Assembly: GCA_020634815.1 (NCBI GenBank)
Contig: JACKBA010000030.1
Coordinates: 1-64,000, forward strand
DNA from: Caldilineaceae bacterium
GTDB taxonomy: Bacteria > Chloroflexota > Anaerolineae > Caldilineales > Caldilineaceae
Direction: 5' to 3'
DNA length: 64,000 bases
The notes under the pieces are model-generated. The model searched no databases and was not told the DNA's origin. It was given only the letters and a program-made list of their open reading frames with translations. Positions 16,540 through 23,860 of this stretch are shown one piece after another; the stretch's first letter is position 1; every line of letters begins with the position of its first letter. Made by a program: the position numbers and the translations under genes.

Positions 16540-17439
16540 ATGCGCACAGGGCAATCGAAACAACTGGCCGGCCTGCTCGTCGGGCTTGTGCTGCTGCTCG
16601 CGGCGTGCGGCCGTGCGCCGGACGCGGCGGCGGCCGGCGGCGGCGCGCAGCGTGCCATCCAGAACAAGGGGTCGGACACGCTCGTCAATCTTGCGCTGGC
16701 GTGGGCGGAGACCTACCGGCAGGTTGCGCCCGACATATCGATTGCTGTGACCGGCGGCGGCTCGGGCACGGGCATCGCCGCGCTAATCAACGGCACGGTC
16801 GACATCGCCAACGCCTCGCGCGCGATGAAGGAAAGCGAAATCGAGGACGCGCGCAAGAACGGCTTCGACCCGCAGGAGTTCACCGTCGCCATCGATGCGC
16901 TGGCCGTCATCGTCAACCAGGCCAACCCCGTCAACGAACTGACCATCGACCAGCTCTCAGACATCTTCACTGGACGCATCACCAACTGGCAGGAGGTGGG
17001 CGGCAACGACGCACCCATCATCCTCGTCTCGCGCGAGACGAACTCGGGCACGCACGTCTATTTCCTGGAAGAGGTGGTGCGCAAGGGCGACGGCGACAAC
17101 ACCGATATTTTCGCGCCGCAAACACTGCTCATGCCGTCATCGGTCGGCATCACCAGCGAGGTGCAGCGCAATCCCAACGCCATCGGCTACGACGGTCTGG
17201 GCTACACCGACCCGGCGCACGAGAAGCTCATTGCCGTGGCCACGGATGCGGAGTCGCCCTTTGTGGTGCCCTCGGTCGCAACCGGTTCCGACGGCAGCTA
17301 TCCCATCTCTCGCGCTCTCTATATGTACACGGCCGGCGAGCCAACGGGCGCCATCGCCGATTATCTCGCCTGGGTGCGCGGGCCGGAGGGGCAGAAGATC
17401 GTGGCGGAGCTCGGCTTCGTGCCGCTGCCTTCAGAATAG
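16540..17439 (+). CDS. pstS: Phosphate ABC transporter substrate-binding lipoprotein
   Basis: A 299-residue binding protein. The lipobox LLAAC is in the leader. The mature N-terminus IQNKGSDTLVNLALAW and the glycine-rich TGGGSGTGIAAL are the phosphate-binding loops of the PstS family, with SRETNSGTHVYF being the second ligand loop. It captures phosphate outside the membrane for PstCA. The gene is first in pstS-pstC-pstA-pstB-pstB-phoU. Between it and pstC lie three palindromic repeats rather than a simple spacer. I chose ATG 16540 because it starts a classic signal peptide; longer versions do not. Confidence 0.93.
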   Translation: MRTGQSKQLAGLLVGLVLLLAACGRAPDAAAAGGGAQRAIQNKGSDTLVNLALAWAETYRQVAPDISIAVTGGGSGTGIAALINGTVDIANASRAMKESEIEDARKNGFDPQEFTVAIDALAVIVNQANPVNELTIDQLSDIFTGRITNWQEVGGNDAPIILVSRETNSGTHVYFLEEVVRKGDGDNTDIFAPQTLLMPSSVGITSEVQRNPNAIGYDGLGYTDPAHEKLIAVATDAESPFVVPSVATGSDGSYPISRALYMYTAGEPTGAIADYLAWVRGPEGQKIVAELGFVPLPSE

Positions 17440-17448
17440 AATTCATCT

Positions 17449-17782
17449 GACGCAGAGACGCGGAGAGGCAGAGACAACGCAGAGAAGAATATCGTTGCAT
17501 TTTTCTGCGAACCTCTGGGCCTTTGCGCCTCTGCGTGAAATTCGCCGCCATCGCGGCAGAAATAACCTGACGCAGAGGCGCCGAGAGGTAGAGTACACGC
17601 AGAGAAGAATACACATCGGCTGTTCTCTGCGAGCCTCTGCGCCTTTGCGACTCTGCGTCAAAATCTCTGCCATCAGAGTAGAAAAACATTGACGCAGAGA
17701 CGCGGAGAGGCAGAGTAAACGCAGAGAAGAAGAGCGAATGGATTTCTCTGCGAGCCTCTGCGCCTTTGCGACTCTGCGTCAA
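17449..17782. repeat. Three tandem palindromic repeats (GACGCAGAGGCG family)
   Basis: Three ~95-nt units (17449-17538, 17568-17660, 17689-17782) each begin with TGACGCAGAG and end with CTCTGCGTCA or a close variant. Their two halves are imperfect inverted repeats, so each can fold as a long hairpin. They separate pstS from pstC. Further copies lie at 20409-20531 and 41416-41735, and a fragment is built into the terminator at 30509-30561. Confidence 0.9.
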
Positions 17783-17833
17783 AGTAGTGGGTTGTCAACA
17801 GGATTCTTCCATCGGCCAGGGACAGGAGCCGGT

Positions 17834-18778
17834 ATGGCAGTAGCAAAAGAACGTGTCGGCGCCAGCCCGCCACCGGAGCAACAGAGCCAGGTGAAGTGGG
17901 GCGAGCGCATCATCGAGACCGTCATCAAGATGGGCGGCATCTCGTCCATCGTCATCATCGCTCTCATCTTTCTCTTCCTGCTGCGCGAGGGCTTGCCCGC
18001 CTTTCTCGACATTCCCCTGCGCCAGTTGTTCGGGCCGACGTGGTATCCCATCGAAGAGATGTTCGGCATGCTGCCGCTGCTCGCCGGTTCGCTCATCGTC
18101 ACAGTGGGCGCAGTGGCCATCGCTCTGCCGCTGGGGCTGACGACAGCCATTTACCTGGGCGAAATCGCGCCGCCCTCGCTGCGTGAAATCCTCAAGCCCA
18201 TCATCGAGGTGCTGGCCGGCATCCCGTCCATCGTGCTCGGCTTCCTGGGTTGGATTGCGCTGGCGCCGCTCATCCAGAACCTGGGCGCGCCCACAGGGCT
18301 GACCGCCTTCACCGGTTCGCTGATCCTCGCCTATATGTCGCTGCCCACCATCATCAGCATTGCCGAGGATGCGCTCTACGCCGTGCCCAAGGAATATCGC
18401 GACGGCGCGCTGGCCATCGGCGCCACGCAGTGGCAGGCCATCTGGCGCGTCGTGCTGCCGGCAGCGCGGCCCGGCCTGGTGATCGCCGTCATGCTCGGCA
18501 TCGGCCGCGCCATCGGCGAGACCATGGCGGTGATGATGGTGACGGGCAACGCCGCCAATATTCCCTCCTTCCAGACCGGCTTCTTCTTCGTGCCCGTCCG
18601 CACCATGACGGCCACGATTGCCGCCGAAATGGGCGAGGTGGCGCAGGGCTCGCTCCACTACAGCACGCTCTTCGCCATCGGCATCGTCCTCTTTGTCATC
18701 AGCTTTGCCATCAACTCGCTGGCCGGGCGGCTGGTGGGCGTGGATGGCGTGCGGCGCTCGCGGGGAGGCATGTTATGA
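17834..18778 (+). CDS. pstC: Phosphate ABC transporter permease PstC
   Basis: A 314-residue inner-membrane permease with six predicted membrane segments. The permease-ATPase contact loop (EAA-like) reads YRDGALAIGATQWQAIWRVVLPAA, and the GIGRAIGETMAVMMVTGN segment is characteristic of PstC/PstA. The N-terminal ~30 residues are a cytoplasmic tail rich in Pro/Gln. AGGAG is six bases ahead of ATG 17834. Its stop overlaps the pstA start (ATGA), so the two are translationally coupled. Confidence 0.93.
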   Translation: MAVAKERVGASPPPEQQSQVKWGERIIETVIKMGGISSIVIIALIFLFLLREGLPAFLDIPLRQLFGPTWYPIEEMFGMLPLLAGSLIVTVGAVAIALPLGLTTAIYLGEIAPPSLREILKPIIEVLAGIPSIVLGFLGWIALAPLIQNLGAPTGLTAFTGSLILAYMSLPTIISIAEDALYAVPKEYRDGALAIGATQWQAIWRVVLPAARPGLVIAVMLGIGRAIGETMAVMMVTGNAANIPSFQTGFFFVPVRTMTATIAAEMGEVAQGSLHYSTLFAIGIVLFVISFAINSLAGRLVGVDGVRRSRGGML

Positions 18779-19620
18779 GCCGGCAGCAGGCGCATCGCCT
18801 GGCGGTCGTCGTGCTGACTGTCGTGGCCGCCATCGTCGTCATCCCCATCATCCTGGTCATCCTCTACGTCGTGTGGAAAGGGCTGCCCGCGCTCTCGTGG
18901 GCCTTTCTCACCGAGGCGCCGCGCAACGGCATGAAAGAAGGCGGCATCATGCCGGCGCTGCTGGGCACGATCCTGCTCACCTTCGGCACGGCCATCGTCT
19001 CCTTCCCGCTCTCCATCGCCACGGCCATCTACCTGGCCGAGTATGCCGGCGACAACCGGCTGACGCGCTGGATTCGCATGGCCATTGTCAACCTGGCGGG
19101 CATCCCGTCCATTGTCTACGGTCTCTTCGGGCTGGGCATGTTCGTGCTCTTCCTGGGCTTCGGCACGTCAATCCTGGCCGGCTCACTGACACTGGGGATC
19201 ATGACCATGCCCGTCGTCATCTCCACGGCGGAGGAGGCAATCCTGGCCGTACCGCAGCAGTTCCGCACCGTCAGCCTGAGCCTGGGCGCAACCCGCTGGC
19301 AGACGATTCGCTACCAGGTGCTGCCCCACGCGCTGCCCGGCATCATCACCGGCATCATCCTGGGGCTGGGCCGCGCCGCCGGCGAGACCGCGCCGATTCT
19401 CTTCACCGTGGCCGCGTTCTACCTGCCCGAACTGCCGCGTTCCATCTTTGACCAGACCATGGCGCTGCCCTACCACCTTTATGTCATCTCGACGCAGGTG
19501 CCGGGTATGCCGTTGGAAATTCAGTACGGCACCGCGCTGGTGCTGCTGCTCATCGTGCTGTCGTTCACGCTGGTGGCGACGCTGGTGCGCACGCAGATGC
19601 GGCGCCGCCGCGAGTGGTGA
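18775..19620 (+). CDS. pstA: Phosphate ABC transporter permease PstA
   Basis: A 281-residue permease and partner of PstC. Six membrane segments can be seen. The coupling loop is FRTVSLSLGATRWQTIRYQV and is followed by GIILGLGRAAGETAPILFT, the PstA signature. It starts inside the pstC stop (ATGA overlap), and its own stop overlaps the first pstB start (TGATG), so pstC-pstA-pstB is one tightly coupled unit. Confidence 0.94.
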   Translation: MSRQQAHRLAVVVLTVVAAIVVIPIILVILYVVWKGLPALSWAFLTEAPRNGMKEGGIMPALLGTILLTFGTAIVSFPLSIATAIYLAEYAGDNRLTRWIRMAIVNLAGIPSIVYGLFGLGMFVLFLGFGTSILAGSLTLGIMTMPVVISTAEEAILAVPQQFRTVSLSLGATRWQTIRYQVLPHALPGIITGIILGLGRAAGETAPILFTVAAFYLPELPRSIFDQTMALPYHLYVISTQVPGMPLEIQYGTALVLLLIVLSFTLVATLVRTQMRRRREW

Positions 19621-20387
19621 TGGCGATGAGCGACCCAGTCATTTCCGTACGCAATCTCTATTTCACCTACGCCGACGAGACCGAGGCGCTGCACAACATC
19701 AACCTGGACGTGTTGCCCAATCAGGTCTTCGTGCTCTTTGGCCCGTCACGCGCCGGCAAGTCGACGCTGCTGCGTCTCTTCAACCGCCTCTCCGACCTGA
19801 CCGACGGCACGCAGCGCCAGGGCACGGTGGCGATCGATGGCCGCGATGTCTTTGAGGCGGGGGTGGATGTGAGCGCGCTGCGGCGTCGCGTGAGTATGGT
19901 CTTTGCCATCCCCACGCCGCTGCCCGGCTCCATCTACGACAACCTGGTCTACGGGCCGCGCCTGGCCGGCGTGCGCGACAAGGTGGAGTTGGAGCGCCGC
20001 GTCGAGCGCTCGCTGCGCCAGGCCGCGCTGTGGGACGAGGTGAAGGATCGCCTGGATGCGTCGGCCTTTGCGCTCTCCGGCGGGCAGAAGCAGCGCCTGT
20101 GCATCGCACGCAGCCTGGCGCTGGAGCCGGAGGTCATCCTGCTGGACAATCCGACGTCGGGGCTGGATCCCATCTCCACGGCGACGGTGGAAGAGTCGCT
20201 CTTCGAGTTGAAGGATCGCTACACCATCGTCATGGTGCCGCACAGCGTGCAGCAGGCCGCGCGCGTCGCCGACCAGGCCGCCTTCCTGCTCGACGGCGAA
20301 CTGGTGGAAGTGGGCGACGCCGAGCGTATGTTCGTCCACCCGCAGGACAAACGCACCGAGGATTACATCACCGGCCGCTTTGGGTGA
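19620..20387 (+). CDS. pstB: PstB-type ATPase with degenerate catalytic motifs (first of pair)
   Basis: A 255-residue PstB homologue. The Walker A is slightly altered, GPSRAGKST (41-49). The Q-loop glutamine is replaced by Ala96 (MVFAIPTP). The signature LSGGQ (152-156) is intact. The Walker B reads VILLDNP, so the catalytic glutamate is Asn177. The H-loop histidine is kept (His208, VPHS). In normal PstB proteins these positions are Gln and Glu. The second PstB downstream has the opposite pattern, so the two probably form a heterodimer in which this subunit supplies the good signature and a poor Walker B site. ATG 19620 overlaps the pstA stop; a GTG six bases earlier is possible. Confidence 0.9.
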   Translation: MAMSDPVISVRNLYFTYADETEALHNINLDVLPNQVFVLFGPSRAGKSTLLRLFNRLSDLTDGTQRQGTVAIDGRDVFEAGVDVSALRRRVSMVFAIPTPLPGSIYDNLVYGPRLAGVRDKVELERRVERSLRQAALWDEVKDRLDASAFALSGGQKQRLCIARSLALEPEVILLDNPTSGLDPISTATVEESLFELKDRYTIVMVPHSVQQAARVADQAAFLLDGELVEVGDAERMFVHPQDKRTEDYITGRFG

Positions 20388-20408
20388 GATAAGTCGATGC
20401 AAAAACAT

Positions 20409-20531
20409 TTGACGCAGAGGCGCGGAGACACAGAGAGGGCCCAGAGAAGAAGACTGTCTTCCGTCTCCTCTATAATTCTCTTCGTTCTCTGCGAACCTCT
20501 GCGCCTTTGCGCCTTTGCGCCTCTGCGTCAA
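20409..20531. repeat. Palindromic repeat (GACGCAGAGGCG family) between the two pstB genes
   Basis: The unit begins TTGACGCAGAGGCGCGGAG and ends in the inverted form, with GCGCCTTTGC repeated inside. It fills nearly the whole spacer between the two pstB genes and would form a long hairpin in the mRNA. Confidence 0.88.
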
Positions 20532-20555
20532 AACTGATGGCTTTACCAGACAAGC

Positions 20556-21314
20556 ATGAGCAACAAGATTGAAGTACGCGATTTCGATTTTTATTACGGC
20601 GATTTTCAGGCGCTCAAGGGGCTGAATCTCGACATCCGCGCCAACGCCATCACGGCGCTGATCGGCCCGTCGGGCTGCGGCAAGTCGACCTTTCTGCGCT
20701 GTCTCAACCGCATGAACGACACCATCCGCGGCACGCGCGCCGAAGGCGAGGTGCGCTTTGATGGCGCTAACATCTATGCGCCTGACGTGGACGTGGTCGA
20801 ACTCCGCCAGCAGATCGGCATGGTCTTCCAGCGTCCCAACCCTTTCCCGCAGAGCATCTACGACAACGTGGCCTTTGGCCCGCGCGTCGTCGGCATGGCG
20901 AAGCGCAGCGACGAACTCGACCACATCGTGGCGGAGAGCTTGCAAGGCGCCGCGCTGTGGGATGAGGTCAAGCACCGTCTGCGCGACCCGGCGCTGGAAC
21001 TCAACCCCGGCCAGCAGCAGCGCCTGTGCATCGCCCGCACCATCGCCGTCAAGCCGGAGGTCATCCTCATGGACGAACCGTGCTCGGCGCTCGACCCGGT
21101 GGCAACGCTGAGCGTGGAGGATCTCATGCGTCGGCTGTCCGAGCAGTACACCATCGTCATCGTGACGCACAACATGCAGCAGGCCGCCCGCGCCTCCGAC
21201 TATACCGGCTTTTTCTGGCTGGGCGAACTGGTCGAATTCAACGCAACGGAGAGCCTCTTCAGCGCGCCAAAGATGCCGCTGACCGAGGCCTACATCACCG
21301 GCCGCCGGGGATAG
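20556..21314 (+). CDS. pstB: PstB-type ATPase with altered signature motif (second of pair)
   Basis: A 252-residue PstB. Walker A GPSGCGKST (38-46), Q-loop Gln92 (MVFQRPNPFP), Walker B LMDEP with catalytic Glu174 and H-loop His205 (VTHNMQQ) are all canonical. However, the ABC signature, LSGGQ in PstB, reads LNPGQ (149-153), so the serine and first glycine that contact ATP in the partner are lost. Combined with the first PstB this would give one consensus and one degenerate nucleotide site. It drives phosphate uptake through PstCA. phoU follows after nine bases. Confidence 0.92.
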   Translation: MSNKIEVRDFDFYYGDFQALKGLNLDIRANAITALIGPSGCGKSTFLRCLNRMNDTIRGTRAEGEVRFDGANIYAPDVDVVELRQQIGMVFQRPNPFPQSIYDNVAFGPRVVGMAKRSDELDHIVAESLQGAALWDEVKHRLRDPALELNPGQQQRLCIARTIAVKPEVILMDEPCSALDPVATLSVEDLMRRLSEQYTIVIVTHNMQQAARASDYTGFFWLGELVEFNATESLFSAPKMPLTEAYITGRRG

Positions 21315-21323
21315 GAGAGAACC

Positions 21324-21998
21324 ATGACCGTACGCGCCCATTTCGAGCGCAAGCTCAACGAACTGAACGACGAGATTCTGCTCATGGGCAGGCTCGTGGA
21401 GGACGAGCTCAAGCTGGCCATGGAGGCGTTCAACGAACTCGACGCCGAGAAGGCCAAAGCGGTCAGCGCCGCCGATCGCGTGGTCAACCGCACGCGCTTC
21501 GACATCGAGGAGAAGTGCTTCTCGCTCATCGTCACCCAGCAGCCGGCAGCACGCGACCTGCGCGCCATCACCACGGCCATGAACATCATCGTCGACCTGG
21601 AGCGCATGGGCGACCAGGCCAAGGGTATCGCCAAGGTGGTGCCGCGCCTCATCGCCACGCCCGTTGCGTCGCACCCGCCCGAGCTGGCGCTCATGGGCGA
21701 GATGGTCGCCAAGATGCTCAGCCAGGTCATGGTCGCCTTTGCCCACAAGAACGTCGACCTGGCGCGCATCCTCGCCAACCAGGATGACGAGGTCGATGCG
21801 CTCTATGCGCGCGTCTTCACGCAGATCATGGGGAAGATGGCCGACGCCGCCAGCGCCGACAAGGCCGAGGCCGCCTACGAGCTGCTGCGCGCGGCGCGCG
21901 AACTGGAGCGCGTCGGCGACCTCGTCACCAACGTGGCCGAACGCATCGTCTACCTGGAAACCGGCTCGTTGGAAGAGATCAACGTCGACCGCCCGTAG
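21324..21998 (+). CDS. phoU: Phosphate signalling protein PhoU
   Basis: A 224-residue all-helical protein built from two PhoU repeats. Each repeat has the metal-binding-type motif: NIIVDLERMGDQAKGIAKV in the first and ARELERVGDLVTNVAERIV in the second. PhoU links Pst transport to phosphate sensing and limits uptake. AGGAGAG precedes the ATG. The last 49 bases overlap the 3' end of the convergent ABC exporter gene. No phoR/phoB pair lies in the window. Confidence 0.94.
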   Translation: MTVRAHFERKLNELNDEILLMGRLVEDELKLAMEAFNELDAEKAKAVSAADRVVNRTRFDIEEKCFSLIVTQQPAARDLRAITTAMNIIVDLERMGDQAKGIAKVVPRLIATPVASHPPELALMGEMVAKMLSQVMVAFAHKNVDLARILANQDDEVDALYARVFTQIMGKMADAASADKAEAAYELLRAARELERVGDLVTNVAERIVYLETGSLEEINVDRP

Positions 21999-23860
21999 CC
22001 GGCTGCGTCGCTCGCCAGTTGCCCGCGAAACTGGCTCGTATACAACTCGTGATAAAACCCTCGCTCCGCCAGCAGCGAGGCATGCGTGCCTCGCTCTACG
22101 ATCTCGCCGTGATTCAGCACCAGGATCTGGTCGGCGCTGCGGATGGTGCTCAGCCGGTGCGCGATGACGAAGCTGGTGCGCCCCGCCATCAGCCGCAACA
22201 TCGCCTCCTGGATCTGCTGCTCCGTGCGCGTGTCCACGCTGCTCGTCGCCTCGTCGAGAATCAGGATGCGCGGGTCGGCCAGGATGGCGCGGGCGATGGC
22301 CAGCAACTGGCGCTGCCCCTGGCTCAGGTTGTTGGCCCGCTCCGAGAGCAGCGTGGCATAGCCGTGGGGCAGGCGGTGGATGAACTGCTCGGCGTTGGCC
22401 AGCCGCGCTGCGGCGTGCACCTCCTCGTCGCTCGCATCGAGCCGGCCGTAGCGAATGTTCTCCAGCACCGTGCCCGTAAAGAGATAGGTATCCTGTAGCA
22501 CGATGCCAAGCTGGCGGCGCAGCGCGTAGCGATCCAGCGTGCGGATGTCGGCGCCGTCGACCAGGATGCGCCCGCTGTCCACGTCGTAGAAGCGCGTCAG
22601 CAGATTGACGATGGTCGTCTTGCCCGCGCCCGTCGGCCCCACCAGCGCCACGGTCTGGCCGGGGCTGGCGTGCAGGCTCACGTGCTTGAGCACCGGCGCG
22701 TCAGGCGTGTAGGCAAAGCTCACATCGTCGAAGATCACGTCGCCGGCCAGGGTCTTCGTTGCGACCGGCGCGGCCGCGGCGACATGCTCAGGCGTCTCGT
22801 CGATCAGCTCGAAGACGCGCTCGGCGCCGGCCACCGCCCCCTGGATCGTGTTGAAGAGATTGGCGATCTCGTTGAGCGGCCGGCCAAACTGGCGGCTGTA
22901 GTTGATGAAGCTGGCAATCGTGCCCACCGTGGCCATACCCTGAATCACCATCCAGCCGCCCACGCCGCCCAGGATGGCCAGACCGGTGTTGTTGACGAAG
23001 TTGGTAATCGGCCCCATGAAGCCGGCGAAGATCTGCGCCTGCGTTGCGGCGCGGCGGAAGGATTGGTTGGCCGTGTCGAAGTGCGCGATCACCGCCGTCT
23101 CGCGACCGTACGCTTTCACCACGCGCTGGCCGGAGATCGTCTCCTCGATGAGGCCGTTGAGCGCGCCGAGCGTACTCTGCTGGGCGCGGAACGCAGTGCG
23201 TGTGCGCCGCATTAGCAGCCGGGTCAGCAGGGTGATCATCACCGGCGTCGTGAGCAGCGTCACCAGCGCCAGCAGCGGGTTGAGCCAGAGCATGATCGCA
23301 GCGATGGCGAAAAGGCTGAGCGCGCCGGAGATCAACTGCGTGACGCTCTCCGACAGCACCGTGTTGATGGCCTCGATGTCGTTGGTCAGGCGGCTCATGA
23401 GGTCGCCGTGCGGGTTGCCGTCAAAGTAGCGCAGCGGCAGATCTTGCAGCCGGTCGAAGAGATCGGCACGCAGATCGCGCACAGTGCGCTGCGCCGCGCC
23501 GGCCATGATGTACGCTTGCAGCCAGGTGAAGAAGGCGTTGAGCGCATAGACGCCGAGCATGAGCAGCCCGACCTGCGCCAGCTTCGCCAGATCGCCCGGC
23601 GTCAGCGCATCGTCGATGGCCACGCCCAACAGGTACGGGCCGGTCACCGCCAGTCCCGTGTTGACGACGACGATGGCGGCCGTGACGATCAGCGCCAGCC
23701 GCTGCCGGCGCAGATAACCCCACAGTCGCAACAGCGTGCCGCGCACATCCTTGGCCGGCTCCGGCTTGCCCATGAGCCGCGCCATGGGCGGCCCGCCCCG
23801 CCCCATCAACGGCGGCATCTCGCGTGTGCTCTGCTCTGCGCGCGCGCCCGGCTCAGCCAT
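21950..23860 (-). CDS. ABC exporter subunit, consensus half (BmrD/TM288-like)
   Basis: A 636-residue exporter half with an N-terminal six-helix membrane domain (~residues 50-350) and a C-terminal nucleotide-binding domain. Walker A is GPTGAGKTT, the signature is the variant LSQGQRQLLAIARAIL, and Walker B ILILDEATSSVD has the catalytic Glu. The LSQGQ variant plus intact Glu is the pattern of the consensus-site subunit in heterodimeric exporters such as TM287/TM288 and BmrCD. Its partner is the gene immediately upstream, with which it overlaps by eight bases. The N-terminal ~45 residues are a charged, Pro/Met-rich tail. Likely role: drug or lipid export. The stop lies within the convergent phoU 3' end. 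Confidence 0.92.
   Translation of the reverse strand: MAEPGARAEQSTREMPPLMGRGGPPMARLMGKPEPAKDVRGTLLRLWGYLRRQRLALIVTAAIVVVNTGLAVTGPYLLGVAIDDALTPGDLAKLAQVGLLMLGVYALNAFFTWLQAYIMAGAAQRTVRDLRADLFDRLQDLPLRYFDGNPHGDLMSRLTNDIEAINTVLSESVTQLISGALSLFAIAAIMLWLNPLLALVTLLTTPVMITLLTRLLMRRTRTAFRAQQSTLGALNGLIEETISGQRVVKAYGRETAVIAHFDTANQSFRRAATQAQIFAGFMGPITNFVNNTGLAILGGVGGWMVIQGMATVGTIASFINYSRQFGRPLNEIANLFNTIQGAVAGAERVFELIDETPEHVAAAAPVATKTLAGDVIFDDVSFAYTPDAPVLKHVSLHASPGQTVALVGPTGAGKTTIVNLLTRFYDVDSGRILVDGADIRTLDRYALRRQLGIVLQDTYLFTGTVLENIRYGRLDASDEEVHAAARLANAEQFIHRLPHGYATLLSERANNLSQGQRQLLAIARAILADPRILILDEATSSVDTRTEQQIQEAMLRLMAGRTSFVIAHRLSTIRSADQILVLNHGEIVERGTHASLLAERGFYHELYTSQFRGQLASDAAGYGRSTLISSNEPVSR

Noticed and set aside
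17449..17782. CRISPR array between pstS and pstC
   Set aside because: The units are ~95-nt palindromes without unique spacers of constant length, and no cas genes are present.
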